From: Nitrososphaeria archaeon
Lineage (GTDB): Archaea; Thermoproteota; Nitrososphaeria; Nitrososphaerales; JAAOZN01
DNA: 64,000 nucleotides
Assembly: GCA_029775855.1 (NCBI GenBank)
Contig: JARVJZ010000002.1
Coordinates: forward strand, 191,224 to 255,223
Reading direction: 5' to 3'
Part shown: piece after piece, positions 50,882-59,101 of the stretch
Layout: each line of letters begins with the position of its first letter
How positions within the stretch are numbered: position 1 is the first letter of the stretch
Translations under genes and position numbers: made by a program
Notes under the pieces: model-generated
What the model saw: the letters and a program-made list of their open reading frames with translations, nothing else
What the model was told of the DNA's origin: nothing
Database searches by the model: none

Positions 50882-51547
50882 TTATAGTGAAGGGGTGCCG
50901 CCGCAGAACCTTATAACATAATTTACAGCAGTCTCAGCGGCTTGAAGAAGCCTATCCCTGCTTATGTTTGGAGCGCCGCAGGCTACTAGAGCAACGTTTT
51001 TCGTTGACTCTGTAACCTTAGATCTTTCAGCGTCTCGGTATGGGTAGATGGCTATTAGGTTATTGGCATCATCTAACACGACTTCACCGCCCTCTAATTT
51101 TATGGGCTCTTTCATACCTATTCCGTGGAAAGTTTCGCCTTTCTTAGCTAGCCGCATAACAATTTCTTTGCTCTGCAGTTTATCGGTGTCGAAGGCTGCT
51201 AAAGCTACCTCACTAACTACTGAGGCTAGGTTATAGGCGTCAACTAAGGTGTTAATCGTTGGAAGACCTTTGCCGGCCAGAATTCTCCGTATAAGCGCTT
51301 CCGAGGCTGGCCTATTCTTGGTTGGGTCTATGTTTAGACGCCAAAAGAAGTCTCTATATGCTCTAAAGATAGCTACATTCTTAACGCTTTCAAGCGTGTA
51401 TTTGCCCCTAACTTCAGAACATACTTCACTTTTAAATTTCTCGAGCTCTTCATCAAGAGGCTTAACAACAACACCCCTAACACACCTAACCAACACATCC
51501 AACTCAGGAAACTTATCAGAAACTTCCCTATCGATAACTATCTTCAA
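50882..51547 (-). CDS. B3/B4 tRNA-editing-domain protein
   Basis: 221 residues. The domain order and motifs (VLVRCVRGVVVKP, FWRLNIDPTKNRPASEALIRRIL, AYNLASVVSEVALAAFDTDKL, GEVVLDDANNLIAIYPYRD) are those of stand-alone B3/B4 proteins derived from the editing domain of the phenylalanyl-tRNA synthetase beta chain. It is proposed to hydrolyse mischarged tRNA, as a quality-control step. It is transcribed leftward with thiW and the P-loop gene downstream, separated by a likely promoter. Confidence 0.85.
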   Translation of the reverse strand: MKIVIDREVSDKFPELDVLVRCVRGVVVKPLDEELEKFKSEVCSEVRGKYTLESVKNVAIFRAYRDFFWRLNIDPTKNRPASEALIRRILAGKGLPTINTLVDAYNLASVVSEVALAAFDTDKLQSKEIVMRLAKKGETFHGIGMKEPIKLEGGEVVLDDANNLIAIYPYRDAERSKVTESTKNVALVACGAPNISRDRLLQAAETAVNYVIRFCGGTPSL

Positions 51548-51615
51548 ACCGCATTTATCCAGAAAAGACAGACATATAATCCTTAAAACCTTAACCTACA
51601 GAACCCAATACCAGC

Positions 51616-51690
51616 GCCCCAGTAGCTCAGCCTGGTTAGAGCGTCGCTCTGGTAAGGCGGAGGTCCCGGGTTCAAAGCCCGGCTGGGGCT
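51616..51690 (+). tRNA. tRNA-Thr(GGT)
   Basis: Acceptor GCCCCAG pairs with CTGGGGC; the D-arm is GCTC...GAGC; the anticodon arm ends with loop CTGGTAA, giving anticodon GGT; the T-arm is CCGGG-TTCAAAG-CCCGG. The discriminator base is T (U), as expected for archaeal tRNA-Thr. The gene has no intron. A T/A-rich ATATAAT-like segment upstream at about 51572 may be its promoter. The roughly 280 bases after it, to the glutamate synthase promoter, hold no convincing gene. Confidence 0.93.
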
Positions 51691-51937
51691 CATTCGTTTG
51701 CTTAGATAATTGGTGTGCCTGGTTATTACCTTCAATACAAAGGATGATGCTTGCATACCGATGTCGAAAAAGGTGTATGTTCTTTCGAAGGTTTTACCAC
51801 GTTGAGTTGCTAGAGGCATCTTTCACAACATTGGAGAAGAGGGGCAGATAATAAATTTGTTATTGTGCTGGTTTTGACATGTTATTTTAGCGTAAATAAC
51901 AATTAATGCCAAAACTATCAAATTTTTTGTACACCAT

Positions 51938-51945
51938 TTTTATAT
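51938..51945 (+). promoter_or_regulatory. TATA box of the glutamate-synthase-like operon
   Basis: TTTTATAT lies about 26 bases before position 51967. A strong AAAGGAGG site follows at 51954-51961, and a 10-codon open frame (51971-52003) lies between the TATA box and the TTG start at 52008. Confidence 0.5.
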
Positions 51946-52007
51946 CCTCGAATAAAGGAGGAGTTCTGCTATGCACGGCAAACATCTGAGACACAGAAGG
52001 TGATTTA

Positions 52008-54293
52008 TTGTTCCAGGCAGCTCAGCAAAGTTTAATCGATCACTACATTAACCTTCCGAAGCAGACATTAAGAGAGTTTTGGACTACAGCTAAGATTAGG
52101 CATATTAGAAGACTTGCAGAAAGCGGTAGGGCTAATAGAGTCTGGACTCCAGAGGATGAACTCTCTAAAAGACCGCTTGACAGGCTGAGATTTAAGCCCA
52201 TCAATGAGTCTAACATTAGGTTAGAAGTTGATACCACAACAGATATTGGTGGAGGTATAACTCTTTCAACACCTCTATACCTAGGTGACATGTCTTTTGG
52301 AAGCTTATCAGGTACAGCCAACATCGCCATAGCTATGGCTGCAGAGTTAACCGAAACTTTGGCTGGTACAGGAGAAGGAGGGTTACATCCTGAGGTTGCT
52401 AAGGTGAGGAGAATAGCGGTTCAATGGGCTTCAGCCAGATTTGGTGTAGATGCTAAGGTGCTTAATAGAGGATTAGCTGTAGTTATCAAGATAGGTCAAG
52501 GCGCTAAGCCTGGCATAGGGGGGCATCTGCCAGCTGCCAAAGTGACTGAACCTATATCTATGACTAGAAGGATTCCACTCTATAAAGATGCTATTTCACC
52601 AGCACCACACCACGACATATATTCAATAGAAGATTTGGGTCAAAGGATTGAGGCCATAAAAGAGTTAACAGGTAAGCCAGTCTTCGTCAAAGTAGGTGCA
52701 ACGAATTATGTACAGTATATAGCTACGGGCATCGCTAGAATGGGTGGAGACGGTATAATCTTAGATGGGGCTGGTGCTGGAACAGGAGCCGCACCTACTG
52801 TAGTACGTGACAACATAGGTATACCAATAGAGATTGCTGTTGCCTCTGTTGATAGAATACTACGCAGAGAAGGGCTTAGAGAAAACTTTACAGTCATTGC
52901 GGGCGGACGCGTAAGTAACCCTGAAGACGCAGCCAAGCTGATGGCGCTTGGAGCTGATTGTGTGAGCGTAGGTACAGCGGCTCTTATAGCTTTAGGATGC
53001 GTTATGTGTCATAAATGCCATTTAGGATACTGCCCAGCTCTTCTCACAAATAAAGCTTTACCAAACCCACCTAGAATGTTATCGCTTGATTGGGCTGTAC
53101 AGAGACTTGTTAACTTTGTAAAGGGGTGGAATGAAGAACTTAAACTTATAGTTGGGACGCTTGGCTTAAGAAGAGTTAGAGAACTTGTTGGTAGAAGAGA
53201 TCTCTTAGAAGCTTACAGTATGTGGGAAGAGACAGCTTCCATTCTAGGAGTCAATCTTGTAAGCGGCTGTTCAACACCACTTGTTGCTGGAGAAGGAGGC
53301 TACTGGTCTGAAAGAAGGAGAACACATCTTACGGCTTTGGCTGAAAATGGTGTACCTGAAATAGGTAGCATGGGTTCTTGTGGTCCACCTTTTGTTGAGC
53401 CTCCAAAGGCTGTATGTGACTACCTTGTTTCGGATGGCGCGCAGGTAACTAGACCAAGCATAGATCCTTACAGAGAGGAAATAGAGATAGCATCATATCT
53501 TAGTGGCATCAGACTCTCTGCGCCTATATTCTTTTCTCATTTTAAGAGCTTACCTAAAGGGCTTGTAGAGCTTTTCGCAAAAGTAGCTAAGGCGCATGGT
53601 TTAATGATGTATACTACGCTTGACGAGTATGATGATCACTTAGCAAAATATGCCGGAAATCTTATGCTTGCTGTAGACGATCCTATGAGCATACCAGAAA
53701 ATGTTGGAGTAGTTGTGATAGATGCATGGCGTGAAAGTAAACCGTTTAGAGAGAATGTTCCAGATAAGCCATTATATGTTAGGATTCATTCGTCTGAGCA
53801 GAGCCTAACCTCTATACAAGAGCTGGCACGAAGAGGGTTCGATGGGATAATAATTGACACAGATCTAACCTATTCACCAGCAACGCTTGATGTAGCTGTT
53901 ATGACTGCTGAAGCGGATTGGAGTCTTAGGGAAGTATTTTATGGCGGAAGTCCTGTTAGGAACCAACTTAACTTGTTATGTGGCGGTAGCGCTATAAGAG
54001 GGGCTGATGACATATTCAAGCTACTATGCCTTGGTGCTGATGCGGTTGGATTAAACAGAGCTGCGCTAGTTGCTATTGGATACGAAGAAGGTAAAGATAT
54101 GAATTTACATGAAGCGCGTGTAAAGCTCGAAAACTTCATACTTGGACTTAAAGGGGAGATAAGACTTCTGGCTGGAGCGGCGGGTGTTAGCAGCATATAC
54201 ACTTCGCTTGTAGGGAACCGTGAACTGTTAAGAAGTGTGGATCTAGACCCAGCGATAAGGAGCAGACTTAAGGTGAAGGCTGCTGGCACTTAA
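52008..54293 (+). CDS. Glutamate-synthase-like FMN protein with an internal tandem duplication
   Basis: 761 residues. Residues about 60-400 are a normal FMN/glutamate-synthase barrel with GAGAGTGAAP near 255, VIAGGRVSNPEDAAKLMALGADCVSVGTA near 296-325, and 3Fe-4S-type cysteines at 331, 334, 337 and 342 (CVMCHKCHLGYC). Residues about 480-745 repeat the same fold in diverged form: LCGGSAIRGADDIFKLLCLGADAVGLN near 657-683 aligns with the first copy, but the four cysteines are absent. Known archaeal large subunits of this type are single-copy. The second half is probably a structural or regulatory pseudo-domain. The start is TTG at 52008. Confidence 0.85.
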   Translation: MFQAAQQSLIDHYINLPKQTLREFWTTAKIRHIRRLAESGRANRVWTPEDELSKRPLDRLRFKPINESNIRLEVDTTTDIGGGITLSTPLYLGDMSFGSLSGTANIAIAMAAELTETLAGTGEGGLHPEVAKVRRIAVQWASARFGVDAKVLNRGLAVVIKIGQGAKPGIGGHLPAAKVTEPISMTRRIPLYKDAISPAPHHDIYSIEDLGQRIEAIKELTGKPVFVKVGATNYVQYIATGIARMGGDGIILDGAGAGTGAAPTVVRDNIGIPIEIAVASVDRILRREGLRENFTVIAGGRVSNPEDAAKLMALGADCVSVGTAALIALGCVMCHKCHLGYCPALLTNKALPNPPRMLSLDWAVQRLVNFVKGWNEELKLIVGTLGLRRVRELVGRRDLLEAYSMWEETASILGVNLVSGCSTPLVAGEGGYWSERRRTHLTALAENGVPEIGSMGSCGPPFVEPPKAVCDYLVSDGAQVTRPSIDPYREEIEIASYLSGIRLSAPIFFSHFKSLPKGLVELFAKVAKAHGLMMYTTLDEYDDHLAKYAGNLMLAVDDPMSIPENVGVVVIDAWRESKPFRENVPDKPLYVRIHSSEQSLTSIQELARRGFDGIIIDTDLTYSPATLDVAVMTAEADWSLREVFYGGSPVRNQLNLLCGGSAIRGADDIFKLLCLGADAVGLNRAALVAIGYEEGKDMNLHEARVKLENFILGLKGEIRLLAGAAGVSSIYTSLVGNRELLRSVDLDPAIRSRLKVKAAGT

Positions 54294-54309
54294 TTGCTAT
54301 ACACCGATA

Positions 54310-55389
54310 GTGAAGGATGGATGCGGCGTTTTCGGCATATTGAGGAAGAAGTCTGCTACTAAGATCAGCAACCTTGCTCCACTTAAGGCTATTGACTGTG
54401 TGAAGTTTAGGGGGAGCAAACTTGGCGCAGGCTTTGCTTCCTTTGATATACCAGGAGGTGGAAGACCGCCTATAAGAGTTAAGATATTTGTTGATAATGC
54501 TGAGACACTATCGTTTGTAAGGCGCATATTTGCTGGACATGTTAAAAGTCTTAGGTTAAATATGTTAGGTGAGAAGGTACCTGAATTTGATGGTGAGGGA
54601 TTTAAAGTTTATGAGGTGTTTATTGAAGCATCTCCTTCTACACTACAATCCATAGTAGACCAACTCAATGTAAGGTTGATGGATGAAAACGGTATAAAAG
54701 GAAGATGTTATTCTTATGGTAGATATGTAAATGTTTTCAAAGATGTGGGTTATCCTTTAGATGTAGCAGCAAAATACGGCTTAGATTGCGATATGATGAG
54801 AAGTGATGCTTGGCTTGCGCATACAAGGCAGCCTACAAACTCGCCTGGCACAACTCCAGTTTGGTCACATCCCTTCTCAGCGCATGAGGTAGCGGTTGTG
54901 CATAACGGGGACATAAGCTCTTATGGTTCTAATCAACAGATGCTCAGATTAGCTGGTTATAGGAGCTTTGTGGGCACAGATAGCGAGGTTATAGCGTTTA
55001 TGCTAGACTATCTAGTTAGAGTAAGGGGTTATACGCTAGAACAGGCTTTGATAATACTGCAGAATCCGTATGAGCGTGTGTTAAATGCTTCACCGTTAAG
55101 AAGTGAAGTCATGAGGTTGATGGCTGAGGCGAGAGGATGTCAGCTTGATGGCCCATTTACTGTGATAGCAGGTTATTGTGATGGAGAAGACATTTACCTT
55201 ATGGCGCTTGTTGACAGATCTAAATTTAGACCTATTGTATTTGGCGAAGATCAGAATGCTATATATGTTGCAAGTGAGGAGTGCCAGATTAGGTGCCTCT
55301 CACCCTCGGCAGAGGTTTGGACTCCTGAGCCTGGAGAGATCTTCCTAGCATCGCTTAGCAAAGGTGTGATTTATCGTGGTAGACCCTAA
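54310..55389 (+). CDS. Class II glutamine amidotransferase-like domain (glutamate synthase subunit)
   Basis: 359 residues. The Ntn-hydrolase start CGVFGI has its nucleophilic cysteine at position 5, so a four-residue propeptide (MKDG) would have to be removed. The body contains VAVVHNGDISSYGSNQQML and GTDSEVIAFMLDYL, characteristic of GltB/GlxB-type glutaminase domains. It would release ammonia from glutamine for the FMN subunit. It is encoded just after the FMN protein and overlaps the GXGXG subunit gene by 14 bases. The GTG start is at 54310. Confidence 0.85.
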   Translation: MKDGCGVFGILRKKSATKISNLAPLKAIDCVKFRGSKLGAGFASFDIPGGGRPPIRVKIFVDNAETLSFVRRIFAGHVKSLRLNMLGEKVPEFDGEGFKVYEVFIEASPSTLQSIVDQLNVRLMDENGIKGRCYSYGRYVNVFKDVGYPLDVAAKYGLDCDMMRSDAWLAHTRQPTNSPGTTPVWSHPFSAHEVAVVHNGDISSYGSNQQMLRLAGYRSFVGTDSEVIAFMLDYLVRVRGYTLEQALIILQNPYERVLNASPLRSEVMRLMAEARGCQLDGPFTVIAGYCDGEDIYLMALVDRSKFRPIVFGEDQNAIYVASEECQIRCLSPSAEVWTPEPGEIFLASLSKGVIYRGRP

Positions 55390-56338
55390 CATCATTCATA
55401 AAATTCAAGTAAGCTCATCTGATTCAACATCTGATGCACATATTGTAGATGCATCAAACCTTTCAACTCAAGAGTTAAATCAAACTATTTTCGAAATGGT
55501 TAAGAATGGTATTAAAAGATTGAAAGTTTTAAATGTGAATGGTCAGCGTTATATAGGGTCAAACCTTGCTTGTTTAGAGTGCAAAGATGTGGAGGTAACT
55601 CTTGTAGGGTATGTTGGTAACTGTCTTGCTAATCTTAACAGTGGTGTAAGTTTTATAATTTATGGGAATTGCGGTGATGATTTAGCCGATACTATGCAGT
55701 CTGGTAAGGTTGTAGTCCATGGTGAGGCAAGAGATGTGGTAGCTCAAGCATTACAAGGTGGGGTGGTGTATGTGAAGGGTAATGTTGGTAATAGAGCTGG
55801 GATACAGATGAGAGAATATCTGCAGAAGAGACCTTACTTGGTGATAGGCGGTTCTGCGGACGACTATTTAGGTGAATATATGGCTGGCGGTGTCATCATT
55901 GTACTTGGCTTGGGAAAAGTAGGCAGAGGTAAAGTCGTTGGGAATTATGTTGGCAGCGGCATGGTCGGAGGAAGAATTTACATAAGAGGGTTTATAGAAG
56001 CATCTAAGATAGGTGTCCAGCCACCTAAAACCGACATAGAAACATACTTAGCATCACTAGTAGAGGAAGGATTGTTAGATGATGCATTGTATGTCAGCAT
56101 GAAAGATTTATCATATTATACGCTTAAAGCAAAATTGCCTGATGAGATATTTGAACGTATTAGAAGGTACTATCTTTCAACACACGTAGAACCGCCTGTC
56201 TGTGAATATAGAGAGCTAAACACTTACGAAGCAAAAGAAATTGAACCTGTCCTAGGAGACTATATATTATCCCTTAATTTACCTCAAAAACTAGTGCAAG
56301 AGGTTCTTAGCTCAAAATTTACGATACTTTCGCATTAA
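55376..56338 (+). CDS. GXGXG-motif subunit of glutamate-synthase-like enzyme
   Basis: 320 residues. Repeated right-handed beta-helix turns are visible, each with a glycine-rich step (GNCGDDLADTMQSGKVVVHGEARD, GGVVYVKGNVGNRAG, GKVVGNYVGSGMVGGRIYIRG), matching the GXGXG C-terminal domain of glutamate synthase and of formylmethanofuran dehydrogenase subunit C. A C-terminal helical extension (about 215-320) follows. The three genes (FMN protein, amidotransferase and GXGXG) resemble the split archaeal GlxBCD-type arrangement. No small GltD subunit is adjacent. Confidence 0.85.
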   Translation: MVDPNIIHKIQVSSSDSTSDAHIVDASNLSTQELNQTIFEMVKNGIKRLKVLNVNGQRYIGSNLACLECKDVEVTLVGYVGNCLANLNSGVSFIIYGNCGDDLADTMQSGKVVVHGEARDVVAQALQGGVVYVKGNVGNRAGIQMREYLQKRPYLVIGGSADDYLGEYMAGGVIIVLGLGKVGRGKVVGNYVGSGMVGGRIYIRGFIEASKIGVQPPKTDIETYLASLVEEGLLDDALYVSMKDLSYYTLKAKLPDEIFERIRRYYLSTHVEPPVCEYRELNTYEAKEIEPVLGDYILSLNLPQKLVQEVLSSKFTILSH

Positions 56339-56522
56339 TGAATGACTTTAGAGAACATCATTCTTTGAAGAAGCTATAGTAGCTCGATCCAAAGAAATTT
56401 AAGAGAAATTGAGACTATCCTTATTGTTAACTAACAAGCTTATTCTTCACCTAAGGGGAGCACTTTTGGTTATGATAAAGGTTATGTATGACTTTTAAGT
56501 AGAATTTGGGTTGTGATAGTTG

Positions 56523-57722
56523 ATGAAGGGTAGAGTTGCTGTAGTAGGGTATGGTGAGACTCCTTACGATAGGGCTAGAGTTGAAAGGGGTCAGCCTAGG
56601 TTGACCGCTGAAGAGTATGCTAGTTGGGCTATGGATCTAGCATTAAAAAGCGCGGGGCTTTCGAAATCTGATTTTGATGGACAGGGTTTAGGTGTAGCTG
56701 GCACAATATATCCTCACGCTGAGATCTGGTCTGCTGAAGTAGCGCAGAACCTCGGCATAACACCTAAGATGATTATAAGAGCAGACCAAGGGGGCGCCGC
56801 GGCTGCAGCCCTGCTTACCCAAGGCGCCTTAGCTATAAACGCTGGCATTGTGGATATGTTTCTATGTATTGTAGCAGACGCACCTCTTTCAATACCTACC
56901 GCTAGCGCTTCTGGTGCTAGAACCTGGAGATATGAGAATGACTATATGCTTCCCTTTGGTATGATGGGACCTAACAGCATATTTGCCTTCATAATGAGGA
57001 GGCATATGCATCAGTATGGGACAAAGAGGGAGCATACGGGTAAGATAGCTATAACGCAAAGGTATCATGCTTCGATGAATCCTGTTGCGTATCTTAAGGC
57101 GCCTATGACTATGGATGAGTATTTGAGTTCGAGGGTTATCGCTGACCCTATACATCTGCTTGACTGCTGCATTTCCGTGAACGGTGGCTTAGCATTTATT
57201 TTAGCATCAAAAGAGAAGGCGAAGGAGATCACAGATAAACCTGTTTATCTGCTTGGCTTCGGCGAATGCAACAACTATACCCACGGCTCAAAGAATAGAC
57301 CAGACGTGACCTACTTGGGGATAGTAAAGGCAGCGCCAGATGCATACAAAATGGCTGGGATCAAGCCTCAAGACGCCTCTTTCGTAGAGATCTACGACGA
57401 TTATACAATAGCGGTGCTTATGCAGCTAGAAGATCTAGGCTTCTGCAAAAAAGGTGAAGGAGGAAAGTTTGTTGAGCAGACTGACATCTCTATAAACGGG
57501 CAGCTACCAGTCAACACACACGGCGGACAACTATCAGCAGGTCAAGCGGGAATAGGTGGTGGATGCTCACATATTGTAGAGGCGGTTAGACAGTTGAGGG
57601 AGGAAGCTGGGCAACGCCAAGTTAAAGACCCAAAAATCGGCATAGTCACCGCTATAGGTGGATTAGCTTACGGGGTTAACTTGGTGCATAATGTAGTTAT
57701 GGTCTTCGGTAGGGAGGTGTAA
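56523..57722 (+). CDS. Thiolase-superfamily protein without the nucleophilic cysteine (Ltp/SCP2-type)
   Basis: 399 residues. The thiolase fold is evident (RVAVVGYGETPYDRAR, and the long QGALAINAGIVDMFLCIVADA). But the usual C-x-S-G nucleophile at the N-terminal active site is replaced by a glycine/alanine run (RADQGGAAAAALLT, about 87-100), and the GHPxGATG histidine by AGQAGIGGG. This resembles the Ltp2-type aldolases and SCP2-like proteins that pair with DUF35 proteins. It is immediately followed by such a partner, so retro-aldol or acyl-CoA chemistry is inferred. The start is ATG at 56523 or TTG at 56520. Confidence 0.8.
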   Translation: MKGRVAVVGYGETPYDRARVERGQPRLTAEEYASWAMDLALKSAGLSKSDFDGQGLGVAGTIYPHAEIWSAEVAQNLGITPKMIIRADQGGAAAAALLTQGALAINAGIVDMFLCIVADAPLSIPTASASGARTWRYENDYMLPFGMMGPNSIFAFIMRRHMHQYGTKREHTGKIAITQRYHASMNPVAYLKAPMTMDEYLSSRVIADPIHLLDCCISVNGGLAFILASKEKAKEITDKPVYLLGFGECNNYTHGSKNRPDVTYLGIVKAAPDAYKMAGIKPQDASFVEIYDDYTIAVLMQLEDLGFCKKGEGGKFVEQTDISINGQLPVNTHGGQLSAGQAGIGGGCSHIVEAVRQLREEAGQRQVKDPKIGIVTAIGGLAYGVNLVHNVVMVFGREV

Positions 57723-57728
57723 AGAAGT

Positions 57729-58178
57729 ATGTCAGCATCTTCAGAAACAGCTGAACAGTATTGGTCTTGGACTAAGCCTGAGATTACTTCACTAAATAAG
57801 CCGTTCTGGGATGGGTTAAGAAGGCGTGAACTACTAATACAGAGATGCAAAAAGTGTGGTGAGTATCAATGGTATGCTAGAGCCAACTGCATCCACTGCG
57901 GCTCAAGAGAACTAGAGTGGGTCAAGTCAAGCGGTAAAGGCAAGATCTACTCCTACACCATCATAAACATGGTTGTAGGAAATTCACCCATCTTCAACAA
58001 AGAGCTACCTTATGCAGTGGCTTTAGTCGAGCTGGATGAAGGGCCAAGAATGTATGCGATGATGACTGACTGCTATCTAAGCGACGTTAAGATAGATGCT
58101 CCTGTGGAAGTGGTCTTCAAGGATGTAGCCCCAGATCTAACCATACCTATGTTCAGACCAGTAAAGAGTCAAGAATAA
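57729..58178 (+). CDS. DUF35 OB-fold zinc-ribbon protein, partner of the thiolase-like protein
   Basis: 149 residues. The N-terminal rubredoxin-like zinc ribbon has CKKCGEYQWYARANCIHCG near 38-55, and the rest is the OB fold (GKGKIYSYTIINMVVGNSP, LPYAVALVELDEGPRMYAMM). DUF35 proteins bind acyl-CoA and hold the thiolase in place. It follows the thiolase-like gene by six bases, which supports a two-protein complex. In archaeal mevalonate synthesis similar complexes add HMG-CoA synthase; none is present here. Confidence 0.9.
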   Translation: MSASSETAEQYWSWTKPEITSLNKPFWDGLRRRELLIQRCKKCGEYQWYARANCIHCGSRELEWVKSSGKGKIYSYTIINMVVGNSPIFNKELPYAVALVELDEGPRMYAMMTDCYLSDVKIDAPVEVVFKDVAPDLTIPMFRPVKSQE

Positions 58179-58188
58179 GGGGCGCTCC

Positions 58189-58470
58189 TTACCCTCCTGC
58201 TATAAGGGGTGCTATAGAGACTTCATCCCCATCGTTTAGAAGATAAGCTAAGTCGTCGGCAGCTTTGCCGTTAATTAGGAGCATAACGAGTGGTTTAAAC
58301 TCACCATCTCTATCATAGAATAGATTACGTAGTGAAGCGTTATACTTTAACAGTAAGAAGTCAATTAGATTTTTTAATGTAGCGGTGTCTTCTAAAGATA
58401 TAACCTCAGATTTTTTGCGTGTAGCAGAGGAGGATGAGCCGAAATATCTTACAGTAACGCTCTTCATCAC
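58189..58470 (-). CDS. MoaD/ThiS-family sulfur-carrier protein
   Basis: 93 residues of the beta-grasp fold. SVTVRYFGSSSSATRK is the typical MoaD first strand, and the C-terminal LNDGDEVSIAPLIAGG ends in the diglycine that is adenylated and converted to thiocarboxylate. It supplies sulfur to molybdopterin (tungstopterin) for AOR and the Mo-oxidoreductase encoded nearby. It converges on the DUF35 gene. Confidence 0.9.
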   Translation of the reverse strand: MMKSVTVRYFGSSSSATRKKSEVISLEDTATLKNLIDFLLLKYNASLRNLFYDRDGEFKPLVMLLINGKAADDLAYLLNDGDEVSIAPLIAGG

Positions 58471-58579
58471 ATCATCCTATGACAATACATGTTAAAGGAT
58501 GTTTTATCCATTACTGTTCTAATAAGATTTAGTAAACTGCTTCTGTTTGCTTCAGCAAAAGGTAATAATAGGGGTTAGG

Positions 58580-58586
58580 TATATAT
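58580..58586 (+). promoter_or_regulatory. TATA box of the ferredoxin-AOR operon
   Basis: TATATAT lies about 28 bases upstream of the ATG at 58613, indicating a leaderless transcript for the ferredoxin-AOR-zinc ribbon operon. Confidence 0.5.
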
Positions 58587-58612
58587 CGTAACAGAGACGG
58601 GTGCAAAATTAA

Positions 58613-59101
58613 ATGAAGATTTTAGATGTTTTCCCTGAGAGATGTACAGGATGCCAAGCTTGTATGCTAGCTTGCAGCTTCGCTACTGTAGGTGCCTTCT
58701 CCTTAACAAAAGCGAGGATCAGGGTTGCAAAATTTGAGGAGGATGGTGTAGATGTCCCTATGCCTTGTTTTCACTGTGAGAAGGCTCCTTGCTTAGCGGT
58801 ATGTCCGACGAGAGCGCTCTACCGTGATAGGGATACTGATGCGGTGATGCTAGATCAAAACAAGTGTATAGGTTGTAGGCTTTGTATGATCGCTTGCCCC
58901 TTTGGCGCTATACATTATGATGGCGTCAATAAGATTGTGTATAAATGTGACTTGTGTTATGGGGACCCTGCTTGCGTGAAGTTCTGCGAAACAAAAGCAA
59001 TAGTTTACGATACGCCAGAAAGGCTTGCCCAGCTAAGGTGGGAGGGCAAAGCGCATGAAGTTGCTGCAGCGGTCAAGGAGAAGGCTTTAGTAAGGAGGTG
59101 A
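58613..59101 (+). CDS. Ferredoxin-type electron-transfer subunit for aldehyde ferredoxin oxidoreductase
   Basis: 162 residues. Four [4Fe-4S] motifs: CTGCQACMLAC, CFHCEKAPCLAVC, CIGCRLCMIAC, CDLCYGDPACVKFC. The layout parallels the four-cluster protein at 43.4-44.2 kb, but it is shorter. It takes electrons from the AOR encoded immediately downstream (4-base overlap, GTG start). Co-translation of the two suggests a fixed AOR-ferredoxin complex. Confidence 0.9.
   Translation: MKILDVFPERCTGCQACMLACSFATVGAFSLTKARIRVAKFEEDGVDVPMPCFHCEKAPCLAVCPTRALYRDRDTDAVMLDQNKCIGCRLCMIACPFGAIHYDGVNKIVYKCDLCYGDPACVKFCETKAIVYDTPERLAQLRWEGKAHEVAAAVKEKALVRR

Noticed and set aside
51583..51819. 78-aa minus-strand frame across tRNA-Thr
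   Set aside because: It runs through the tRNA gene and has no recognisable features.
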